Source of the DNA: Streptococcus sp.
GTDB taxonomy: Bacteria > Bacillota > Bacilli > Lactobacillales > Streptococcaceae
Length of the DNA stretch: 7,010 bases
NCBI GenBank assembly: GCA_030825825.1
Contig: JAPJPE010000065.1
Span: 1 to 7,010, forward strand
Reading direction: 5' to 3'
This document shows, piece by piece, positions 1 through 5,676 of this stretch (positions are counted from its first letter, which is position 1; the number at the start of each line of letters is the position of its first letter). Position numbers and translations under genes: made by a program. A model generated the notes under the pieces. It was not told the origin of the DNA and searched no databases. It saw nothing but the letters and a program-made list of their open reading frames with translations.

Positions 1-27
1 ACCGATTTCTGTCCCACTCTCTTTTCT

Positions 28-44
28 TATAGTTTGAAACTATA
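28..44. promoter_or_regulatory. MET-box operator (MetR/MtaR binding site)
   Basis: The sequence is a perfect 17-bp palindrome, TATAGTTTGAAACTATA, centred on base 36. It matches the MET-box known in streptococci as the site of the LysR-type regulators MetR/MtaR, which activate methionine synthesis and uptake genes when methionine is scarce. Its centre lies about 65 bp upstream of the start point predicted from the extended -10 at 86-94, the usual position for the recognition site of a LysR-type activator. The regulator is not encoded in this window, so its identity is inferred from the motif. Confidence 0.88.
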
Positions 45-85
45 GCTGGGTCTTGAAAATGGGAAAACCGCTCTCCTCATAATAG

Positions 86-94
86 TGATAAAAT
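86..94 (+). promoter_or_regulatory. Extended -10 promoter of metB-patB
   Basis: TG-A-TAAAAT is an extended -10 element. There is no convincing -35 hexamer 16-18 bp upstream, which fits a promoter that depends on an activator bound at the MET-box. Transcription would start near base 101, leaving a leader of about 30 nt. An alternative pairing is TTGAAA at 53-58 with CATAAT at 78-83, but its 19-bp spacer is less good. Confidence 0.6.
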
Positions 95-131
95 AGTAAG
101 CAGTTAGATTAATTGATTATCGGAGGGCAAT

Positions 132-1229
132 ATGAGTAAAAAACGCAATATCAATACGATTTTGGCACAGGCAGGAATCAAGTCAGATCAAGCGACGGGA
201 GCTTTGACGACTCCGTTGCATTTTTCAACAACTTACCAACACCCAGAATTTGGTCAGTCTACAGGTTTTGACTATACCCGTACAAAAAATCCAACACGCG
301 CAACGGCTGAGAAGACCTTGGCAGCTATCGAAAGTGCAGACTATGCTTTGGCGACAAGTTCTGGAATGTCAGCGATTGTGCTTGCATTTAGCATTTTCCC
401 CGTTGGTACAAAAGTCTTAGCTGTTCGTGACCTTTATGGAGGCTCTTTCCGCTGGTTTAACCAACAAGAGCAAGAAGGCCGCTTCTCTTTCACCTATGCC
501 AATACAGAAGAAGAACTGCTCCAATACCTAGAAAAGGATCAAGTAGATGTCCTCTATATTGAAACACCAACTAATCCATTGATGTTGGAATTTGATATTG
601 ATCATTTAGCCAAATTGGCCCATGCAAAAGGTGCCAAAGTCGTGGTGGATAATACCTTCTATAGCCCTATTTACCAACGCCCAATTGAAGAGGGTGCTGA
701 TATTGTTCTTCATTCAGCAACCAAGTACCTAGCTGGTCACAACGATGTCTTAGCTGGTGTTGTCGTGACAAATGATCCAGACCTGTATGACAAACTCTTT
801 TACAATTTGAACACGACCGGTGCTGTTCTTTCCCCATTTGACAGCTATCTGTTGATCCGAGGGATCAAGACACTTTCGATTCGGATGGAGCGCTCGACAG
901 AGAATGCTCGCAAGGTGGTCGAATTCTTGAAAACAGCACCTCAGGTTAAAGAAGTTCTCTACACTGGAAAAGGGGGAATGGTCTCCTTTAAAATTCAAGA
1001 TGAGAAAAAAATTCCTAACTTTTTAAATTCTCTTCAAGTCTTTACCTTTGCAGAAAGTCTGGGCGGAGTGGAGAGCTTGATCACTTATCCGACCACTCAG
1101 ACCCACGCTGATATTCCTGCAGAGGTTCGTCATTCATACGGTTTGACAGATGACCTGCTTCGTTTGTCTATCGGAATCGAAGATGCGGATGATTTGATTG
1201 ACGATTTGAAACAAGCATTGGAGGCTTAA
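132..1229 (+). CDS. metB: Cystathionine gamma-synthase/lyase family PLP enzyme (MetB-like)
   Basis: This 365-residue cytoplasmic enzyme belongs to the Cys/Met-metabolism PLP family (fold type I). It is expected to make cystathionine from an activated homoserine plus cysteine, or to cleave cystathionine. Visible landmarks are Y48/R50 in the DYTRTKNPTR motif and S76-S77-G78-M79 (phosphate contacts), E144-TPTNP, D173 (pyridine nitrogen), K198 in SATKY (Schiff-base lysine) and R344 in LLRLSIGIE (substrate carboxylate). E308 in AESLGG is the residue typical of gamma-synthase/gamma-lyase; E. coli-type beta-lyase has Tyr there. Synthase and lyase cannot be separated by sequence alone. The protein is shorter than the usual ~380 residues because VLYTG (275-279) runs almost directly into GGMVSF (281-286). 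It contains no cysteine. The ATG follows GGAGGG (122-127) at a 4-base gap. The gene is first in an operon with patB, one base apart, under a MET-box. Confidence 0.9.
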   Translation: MSKKRNINTILAQAGIKSDQATGALTTPLHFSTTYQHPEFGQSTGFDYTRTKNPTRATAEKTLAAIESADYALATSSGMSAIVLAFSIFPVGTKVLAVRDLYGGSFRWFNQQEQEGRFSFTYANTEEELLQYLEKDQVDVLYIETPTNPLMLEFDIDHLAKLAHAKGAKVVVDNTFYSPIYQRPIEEGADIVLHSATKYLAGHNDVLAGVVVTNDPDLYDKLFYNLNTTGAVLSPFDSYLLIRGIKTLSIRMERSTENARKVVEFLKTAPQVKEVLYTGKGGMVSFKIQDEKKIPNFLNSLQVFTFAESLGGVESLITYPTTQTHADIPAEVRHSYGLTDDLLRLSIGIEDADDLIDDLKQALEA

Positions 1230-1230
1230 G

Positions 1231-2394
1231 ATGACCAAATATGATTTCACGACTTTACCCAATCGCTTGACCCACCATACCTATAAGTGGAAAGAGACAG
1301 AGACGGATCCAGAGATCATTCCGGCTTGGATCGCGGACATGGATTTTAACGTCATTCCAGAAGTGCGAGAAGCGGTAATTGGCTATGCTGACCAAATGGT
1401 CTACGGCTACACCTATGCCTCAGATAGCCTCTACCAGTCTATCCTTGAGTGGGAAAAAAATGAGCACGGCTATTCCTTTGACAAAGAAGCGATCGTCTTT
1501 ATCGAAGGTGTTGTGCCAGCTATTTCAACAGCCATTCAAGCCTTCACCAAGGAAGGGGATGCTGTCTTAATCAATACGCCAGTCTATCCTCCGTTTGCAC
1601 GAAGCGTCAAGCTCAATCGTCGAAAATTGATCGAAAATTCATTAGTTGAAAAAGACGGACTTTTCCAAATCGATTTTGATCAGCTAGAAAAAGACATTGT
1701 GGAGCAAGAGGTTAAACTCTATGTTTTATGCAATCCGCACAATCCTGGAGGCCGTGTATGGGATCGTGAGGTCTTGGAAAAAATTGGCCATCTCTGTCAA
1801 AAACATGGTGTCCTTCTCATTTCAGATGAGATCCACCAAGATTTAGCCTTGTTTGGCCACCGTCATACCAGCTTTAACACAGTTGACCCAAGCTTTAAAG
1901 ACTTTAGCTTGATCTTAACCAGTGCGACCAAGACTTTCAATATTGCAGGAACAAAAAATTCTTATGTGGTTATTGAAAATCCAAAACTTCGCACAGCTTT
2001 TAAACAACGACAATTGGCCAATAACCAACATGAAATCTCAGGCTTGGGCTATATTGCTACAGAAGCAGCTTATCGCCATGGCAAACCTTGGTTGACAGAG
2101 CTCAAGCAAGTCTTTGAAAAACACATTGACTATGTTGTAGATGAATTGCAGGAAAAGACCAATATCCGGGTCATGAAGCCCCAAGGAACCTATCTTCTTT
2201 GGTTGGACTTTTCAGCCTATCCTTATACCGATGATGAGCTACATGCTAAAATCCATGACCAAGCCAAATTGATTTTGAACCGTGGAACAGATTTCGGAAA
2301 AGAAGGAACCTTGCATGCCCGCCTCAATGTAGCGGCTCCTTTCTCTCTTATTGAAGAAATTACCAAACGATTAGTTGATATTTTTCACAAATAA
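1231..2394 (+). CDS. patB: MalY/PatB-type cystathionine/cysteine beta C-S lyase
   Basis: This 387-residue PLP protein of the aminotransferase class I/II fold belongs to the MalY/PatB branch, whose members act as C-S beta-lyases rather than true transaminases. In oral streptococci the orthologue (Lcd, cysteine desulfhydrase) releases H2S from cysteine and also cleaves cystathionine to homocysteine. Landmarks are PAWIADMDF near the N-terminus (31-39, a hallmark of this branch), G93-V-V-P, Y119 in the NTPVYPP motif, N168 in NPHNPGG, D199 in SDEIHQD (pyridine nitrogen), K234 in SATKTFN (Schiff-base lysine) and R364 in HARLN (carboxylate). Length is normal for the family. The ATG lies one base after the metB stop, and its ribosome site GGAGG (1220-1224) sits inside the end of metB, so the two genes are co-transcribed and probably translationally coupled. 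No terminator follows; the mgtA promoter begins 4 nt after the stop. Confidence 0.92.
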   Translation: MTKYDFTTLPNRLTHHTYKWKETETDPEIIPAWIADMDFNVIPEVREAVIGYADQMVYGYTYASDSLYQSILEWEKNEHGYSFDKEAIVFIEGVVPAISTAIQAFTKEGDAVLINTPVYPPFARSVKLNRRKLIENSLVEKDGLFQIDFDQLEKDIVEQEVKLYVLCNPHNPGGRVWDREVLEKIGHLCQKHGVLLISDEIHQDLALFGHRHTSFNTVDPSFKDFSLILTSATKTFNIAGTKNSYVVIENPKLRTAFKQRQLANNQHEISGLGYIATEAAYRHGKPWLTELKQVFEKHIDYVVDELQEKTNIRVMKPQGTYLLWLDFSAYPYTDDELHAKIHDQAKLILNRGTDFGKEGTLHARLNVAAPFSLIEEITKRLVDIFHK

Positions 2395-2397
2395 GTG

Positions 2398-2426
2398 TTG
2401 ACTTTCTGTAAGTGAAGGAGTAAAAT
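2398..2426 (+). promoter_or_regulatory. mgtA promoter (sigma-A type)
   Basis: TTGACT (2398-2403) and TAAAAT (2421-2426) are separated by exactly 17 bp. The predicted start is near 2433, at the very edge of the riboswitch, so P1 of the aptamer would begin almost at the transcript's 5' end. The -35 box starts 4 nt after the patB stop codon. No operator palindrome is visible, which fits control by the downstream RNA elements. Confidence 0.82.
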
Positions 2427-2429
2427 AAA

Positions 2430-2587
2430 CTCGAAATACGGTAGGTGAGGCTACCTCAAGGATACGGATGACTACCGCAAAGCAGTGGAGACACTACTCG
2501 TTGGTTAACAGTCCTGATCGCAAAGGTCAAGACTAAGCTCATTTCATTGCCTTGCGGAGCTAAAGCTTGGACGGTCAGTTTTTTGAG
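2430..2587 (+). promoter_or_regulatory. M-box (ykoK leader) Mg2+ riboswitch aptamer
   Basis: This leader RNA aptamer senses Mg2+ and controls transcription of magnesium transporter genes. Conserved M-box blocks occur in order: GGTGAGGCT (2444-2452), GGATACG (2460-2466), GGTTAACAG (2503-2511), the TTGCC block near 2547-2551 and GCTAAAGCT (2559-2567). These match by eye the layout of the B. subtilis mgtE M-box. Closing helix P1 can be drawn as CTCGAAA (2430-2436) with TTTTGAG (2581-2587), including one G-U pair. An intrinsic terminator follows at 2621-2653 and an MgtA-type ATPase gene lies downstream, so the expected behaviour is termination at high Mg2+ and read-through at low Mg2+. The region has none of the motifs of the yybP-ykoY manganese riboswitch. 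The exact ends of the aptamer are approximate. Confidence 0.87.
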
Positions 2588-2620
2588 AGTTTTGATTGAA
2601 AAATTAATGACGAGTTTCAT

Positions 2621-2653
2621 GAGTCCTACCGATCGAGGGTAGGACTCTTTTTT
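2621..2653 (+). terminator. Intrinsic terminator of the M-box expression platform
   Basis: A perfect 10-bp stem, GAGTCCTACC (2621-2630) with GGTAGGACTC (2638-2647), has a 7-nt loop and is followed by six T (2648-2653). It is the only terminator between metB and mgtA, so it probably also ends transcripts running out of metB-patB. Its ascending arm, CCTACCG (2625-2631), is also complementary to CGGTAGG (2439-2445) in the aptamer, which offers a simple antiterminator pairing when Mg2+ is low. Confidence 0.92.
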
Positions 2654-2686
2654 ATGCCTTACCAAGAAAAGAGAAAGGAGAGAGCT

Positions 2687-2776
2687 ATGATACAAATCGA
2701 CGATCATCCCGAACCGCACCGAACCAGCCAATCGCTGATTTGTGTCGTAGGGACTCCAAAAGTGATTGGCTCCTGA
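2687..2776 (+). CDS. Putative Mg2+-responsive leader peptide upstream of mgtA (29 aa)
   Basis: A short ORF of 29 codons ends at TGA 2774-2776. AAAGGAG (2674-2680) sits 6 nt before the ATG, as good a ribosome site as those of the real genes here. The peptide starts MIQIDDHPEPHR, so Asp5-Asp6-His7-Pro8-Glu9-Pro10 puts acidic and proline residues right at the N-terminus. Enterobacterial MgtL (MEPDP...) uses such an acidic/proline start to destabilise the translating ribosome at low Mg2+. Several codons (ATA, CCC, CCG, CGA, TCG) are ones I expect to be rare in streptococci. The ORF lies only in transcripts that passed the M-box terminator and ends 18 nt before the mgtA ATG, in the same frame. I recognise no homologue. 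That it is translated is well supported by the ribosome site; its Mg2+ role is inferred from composition and place. Confidence 0.62.
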   Translation: MIQIDDHPEPHRTSQSLICVVGTPKVIGS

Positions 2777-2788
2777 TTGAAAAAGGAG
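2692..2788 (+). promoter_or_regulatory. Candidate translational attenuator over the leader ORF and mgtA ribosome site
   Basis: Three stems can be drawn. Stem A pairs ACAAATC (2692-2698) with GATTTGT (2737-2743). Stem B pairs AGCCAATCGCT (2726-2736) with AGTGATTGGCT (2761-2771): 11 pairs, one of them G-U. Stem C pairs CTCCT (2770-2774) with AGGAG (2784-2788), the mgtA ribosome site. A and B interlock and should exclude each other, and B uses two bases of C. A ribosome stalled or lost on the first ten leader codons would open A, allow B, and so free the mgtA ribosome site. The complementarities are read directly; the mechanism is inference. Confidence 0.48.
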
Positions 2789-2794
2789 ATACCA

Positions 2795-5455
2795 ATGCAA
2801 ACAAATAAAGAAAGACTCATTGCTGCTCTTCAAGAACCACTTGAAAGCACCTTTGCCAACTACAAAACCAGTGCCCTTGGTTTAGTTGACGATCAAGTAG
2901 AAGAAAACCGCGATATTTATGGCGAAAATGTCATCACAAAAGGTCAAGAAGATTCTATGATCAAAAAGATCTATGAATCGATCATCAATCCTTTTACAGT
3001 GATTCTGTTGGTCATTGCGCTGGTTTCCTTCATCACCAATGTCTGGCTAGCAAAACCAGGTGAACAGGATCCAACGACCTCCATCATTATTGTGACCTTG
3101 GTCTTGATCTCTGGTGGTATCCGCTTCATTCAAGAATTGCGGAGCGACAAAGCAGCTAGCAACTTATCACGTATGATTGTCAATACAGCGACCGTTCTGC
3201 GTGATGGATCGGAACAAGAAATTCCGATCGATGAAATCGTCGTAGGAGATGTGATCAAACTAAGTGCCGGCGATATGATTCCAGCTGATGTGGTCTTGAT
3301 TGATTCCCGTGACTTCTTTGTCCAACAATCTGGCCTCACAGGGGAAAGTGATGCTGTTGAAAAGGTTTGTCTTAGAAAAGCTGACAGTCAAAATCTAGAT
3401 AGTCTCTTGGAGAGTGAAAGCTTGGCCTTCATGGGGACCAATGTCATCTCCGGACGGGCGACAGCCTTGGTCTTGGTCGTGGGGGATGAAACCATGATGG
3501 GCGCTATTGAGCAAACCATCAACACCTATGACGAACCAACCTCATTTGAGAGAGAAATGAATACCATCTCTTGGCTCTTGATTCGGCTCATGTTAGTGAT
3601 GGTGCCCGTTGTCTTTGTGATCAATGGCCTCACAGATGGTGACTGGTTAGAAGCGGGTGTCTTTGCCCTCAGCGTTGGGGTTGGTTTGACTCCGGAAATG
3701 CTGCCGATGATTATTACAGCGAGTCTTGCTAAGGGTTCCATCATTATGGCAAAAGAAAAAGTTGTTATCAAAAAACTCAATGCCATCCAAGACCTTGGGG
3801 CTATTGATATTTTGTGTACTGATAAGACAGGTACCTTGACCCAAGATGAAATCGTTTTGGAGTATCCGCTTGATATCCATGGCGAATTGGATCTATCAGT
3901 CCTTCGCCGAGCTTACTTGAATTCCTATTTCCAAACCGGGCTAAAAAATTTGATGGACCGGGCGATTATCAACCGAACCCATAAAGAAGCCAAGAAACAT
4001 GAGATTGTTCGCGATCTAGATCAAACCTTCCATAAGATAGATGAATTGCCCTTTGATTTTGAACGTCGTCGCATGAGTGTCATTGTCAAAGACGAAGATG
4101 GTGTGGTTAGCATGGTGACCAAGGGGGCCTTGGAAGAAATGCTTTCTGTATCGACTTATGTTGAATACAAGGGTGATATCAAACGATTAACAGACGAGGT
4201 CCGTCAAGAGGTCCTCGCTGAGGTCGCTCAATTAAATGAACAAGGTCTTCGTGTTTTGGGCGTCAGCTACAAAACCGACTTGGACGAAAATGAAATCTTT
4301 AGTGTTGAAGATGAAGGAGACATGATCCTAACCGGTTACCTGGCCTTTCTTGATCCACCAAAACCTTCTGCAGCTCCAGCGATCAAAGCTCTTGCAGAAT
4401 ATGGGGTTACCACTAAGATCTTAACTGGCGACAATGATAAGGTCACCCAAGCTGTCTGTGAAAAAGTAGGACTAGATGTCGAGCGGATTCTTTTGGGAAG
4501 CGAAATCGATACGATGACAGACCAAGAGTTAGCGCAAGTTGTGGAAACAACAACAGTATTTGCCAAATTATCGCCCGATCAAAAAGCCCGGATCATTCTT
4601 AGCCTTAAGAAAAATGGCCACAAGGTGGGGTACATGGGAGATGGGATTAACGATGCTCCATCCATGAAGGTGTCAGATGTTGGGATCTCTGTGGATACTG
4701 CTGTTGATATTGCCAAAGAAACGGCAGATGTCATCCTTCTGGATAAGGACTTGATGGTCCTTGAAAAAGGTTTGGTTGAAGGCCGCAAGGTCTATGCCAA
4801 TATGACCAAGTACATCAAGATGACGGTCTCTTCTAACTTCGGGAATATCTTTTCTCTTCTCTTTGCCAGCATCTTTTTACCCTTCCTTCCAATGGCGCCA
4901 GTTCATTTGATTGTGCTCAATCTTATCTATGATCTTTCCTGTATCGCCCTTCCTTTTGACAATGTCGATAAGGATTTCCTTAAGAAACCTCGTATCTGGG
5001 AAGCAAATTCCATCATGCGCTTCATGGCCTGGATCGGTCCAATTTCATCTGTATTTGACATTATTACCTACATGCTTCTTTACTTCCTTGTTGTCCCAAT
5101 GATTTTAGGTCATGGGTACAACCATGGAGCAGTAGATGCAGCAACCTTTATCATGGTTTTCCAAACCGGATGGTTTATCGAATCCATGTGGTCTCAAACG
5201 ATGGTTATTCATATGTTGCGTTCACCAAAACTGCCATTTATCCAAAGTCGTCCAGCCTTCTCAGTCGTGGTGACGACCCTAGTAGCAGCCTTCTTTGTAA
5301 CCTCCCTTCCATATAGTCCTTTGGCTTCTATCTTGAAGTTGAGCCAACTAAATGGATTGTACTTTGTTCTATTGTTTGCGATTATCGTCTTCTATATGCT
5401 GAGTGTGACGGTTGTCAAACGTATCTATATTAAGAAATACAAGGAATGGTTGTGA
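2795..5455 (+). CDS. mgtA: MgtA-type Mg2+-importing P-type (P3B) ATPase
   Basis: This 886-residue membrane ATPase is expected to bring Mg2+ into the cell at the cost of ATP. Order of parts: cytosolic N-terminus (1-60), TM1-2 (about 64-84 and 95-112), actuator domain with TGES (182-185), TM3-4 (about 258-278 and 286-308) with the MgtA-typical LTPEMLP (298-304), phosphorylation site D343 in DKTGT, nucleotide domain with FDFERRRMSV (420-429) and KGA (443-445), DPPK (520-523), TGDND (544-548), MGDGINDAP (614-622), then six C-terminal membrane helices from about 680. NLIYD (709-713) and PFDNVD (720-725) in TM6 also match MgtA. These features separate it from PacL/CaxP-type calcium pumps. Length is normal. 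The ATG at 2795 is chosen because AAGGAG (2783-2788) lies 6 nt before it; an in-frame TTG at 2777 has no ribosome site. The M-box and the leader ORF precede it, and a terminator follows. Confidence 0.94.
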   Translation: MQTNKERLIAALQEPLESTFANYKTSALGLVDDQVEENRDIYGENVITKGQEDSMIKKIYESIINPFTVILLVIALVSFITNVWLAKPGEQDPTTSIIIVTLVLISGGIRFIQELRSDKAASNLSRMIVNTATVLRDGSEQEIPIDEIVVGDVIKLSAGDMIPADVVLIDSRDFFVQQSGLTGESDAVEKVCLRKADSQNLDSLLESESLAFMGTNVISGRATALVLVVGDETMMGAIEQTINTYDEPTSFEREMNTISWLLIRLMLVMVPVVFVINGLTDGDWLEAGVFALSVGVGLTPEMLPMIITASLAKGSIIMAKEKVVIKKLNAIQDLGAIDILCTDKTGTLTQDEIVLEYPLDIHGELDLSVLRRAYLNSYFQTGLKNLMDRAIINRTHKEAKKHEIVRDLDQTFHKIDELPFDFERRRMSVIVKDEDGVVSMVTKGALEEMLSVSTYVEYKGDIKRLTDEVRQEVLAEVAQLNEQGLRVLGVSYKTDLDENEIFSVEDEGDMILTGYLAFLDPPKPSAAPAIKALAEYGVTTKILTGDNDKVTQAVCEKVGLDVERILLGSEIDTMTDQELAQVVETTTVFAKLSPDQKARIILSLKKNGHKVGYMGDGINDAPSMKVSDVGISVDTAVDIAKETADVILLDKDLMVLEKGLVEGRKVYANMTKYIKMTVSSNFGNIFSLLFASIFLPFLPMAPVHLIVLNLIYDLSCIALPFDNVDKDFLKKPRIWEANSIMRFMAWIGPISSVFDIITYMLLYFLVVPMILGHGYNHGAVDAATFIMVFQTGWFIESMWSQTMVIHMLRSPKLPFIQSRPAFSVVVTTLVAAFFVTSLPYSPLASILKLSQLNGLYFVLLFAIIVFYMLSVTVVKRIYIKKYKEWL

Positions 5456-5466
5456 TTTTTCCATAG

Positions 5467-5517
5467 AAAGAGTGAGTCCGAACTTTAAAAAATTAAGTGT
5501 AAGGGCTCTCTTTTTTT
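5467..5517 (+). terminator. mgtA intrinsic terminator
   Basis: AAAGAG (5467-5472) and GAGTCC (5474-5479) pair with GGGCTC (5503-5508) and CTTTTT (from 5510), with a T-T mismatch at 5473/5509 and G-U pairs. The loop can hold a small inner ACTT/AAGT stem. Seven T follow (5511-5517). It ends the mgtA transcript and also provides the T-rich upstream part of the upp promoter. Confidence 0.82.
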
Positions 5518-5526
5518 GGTGAAATT

Positions 5527-5535
5527 TGGTATAAT
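5527..5535 (+). promoter_or_regulatory. upp promoter, extended -10
   Basis: TGG followed by a perfect TATAAT (5530-5535) forms a strong extended -10. The -35 position (about 5507-5512) falls in the T-tract of the mgtA terminator and has no good TTGACA match. The start is expected near 5542, giving a long leader of about 135 nt before upp. Confidence 0.78.
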
Positions 5536-5551
5536 AAGACGAATATAAAGT

Positions 5552-5668
5552 TGGAAATGAAGATTTCCACGTGTTGCGCGTATCAAAAAGGAGTAACAGA
5601 AAGAGGGAAAGTTTGACTCTTCCTCAATCCAAGCTCCTTTTTAAAAGATAGCAGCTTAGAAAGAAGGA
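5552..5668 (+). promoter_or_regulatory. Structured upp 5' leader with a possible ribosome-site switch
   Basis: Hairpin 1 is TGGAAAT (5552-5558) with ATTTCCA (5563-5569) over a 4-nt loop. Farther down, CTCCTTTTT (5634-5642) is a perfect 9-base complement of AAAAAGGAG (5585-5593), with GAGG/CCTC (5603-5606/5622-5625) inside. The same segment, TCCTTTTT (5635-5642), can instead pair over 8 bases (one G-U) with AAGAAGGA (5661-5668), which contains the upp ribosome site. The two pairings exclude each other. I see no PyrR-binding consensus and recognise no known riboswitch. Pairings are read directly; regulation is inference. Confidence 0.42.
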
Positions 5669-5676
5669 TCTCAAAA

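Noticed and set aside
1..27. Possible end of an upstream gene or terminator at the window start
   Set aside because: 27 bases of pyrimidine-rich sequence show no stem, stop context or motif that can be supported.
53..83. TTGAAA...CATAAT as the main metB promoter
   Set aside because: The 19-bp spacer and imperfect -10 make it second choice to the extended -10 at 86-94; it is kept only as an alternative.
2430..2587. A yybP-ykoY (Mn2+) riboswitch, as found before some streptococcal cation ATPases
   Set aside because: The conserved loop motifs of that class are missing, while several M-box blocks (GGTGAGGCT, GCTAAAGCT) are present in order.
2654..2686. An in-frame ATG at 2654 as an earlier start of the leader ORF
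   Set aside because: It directly follows the terminator T-tract and has no ribosome site; ATG 2687 has AAAGGAG at 6 nt.
2777..2794. TTG at 2777 as the start of mgtA, adding six residues
   Set aside because: The AAGGAG ribosome site (2783-2788) would lie inside the coding region, nothing precedes the TTG, and the ATG at 2795 has ideal spacing.
2456..2833. A reverse-strand open frame of 125 codons across the M-box region
   Set aside because: It runs antisense through a structured RNA leader and terminator, has no ribosome site I can see and no recognisable protein features.
3526..4788. Several reverse-strand open frames of 69-86 codons inside mgtA
   Set aside because: They are mirror frames of a strongly conserved gene, with low-complexity Ser/Thr/Ile-rich translations and no start signals.
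2795..5455. A calcium/manganese-exporting PacL/CaxP-type ATPase
   Set aside because: LTPEMLP in TM4 and NLIYD...PFDNVD in TM6 are MgtA-type (P3B) features, and the upstream M-box supports Mg2+.
5557..5616. A 19-codon mini-ORF in the upp leader starting at ATG 5557
   Set aside because: There is no usable ribosome site (the only GGA is one base from the ATG) and the ATG sits in a hairpin stem/loop.
5613..5651. A 12-codon ORF from TTG 5613 after GAGGG in the upp leader
   Set aside because: Weak start codon and weak site, no informative codons, and the sequence is better explained as stem arms.
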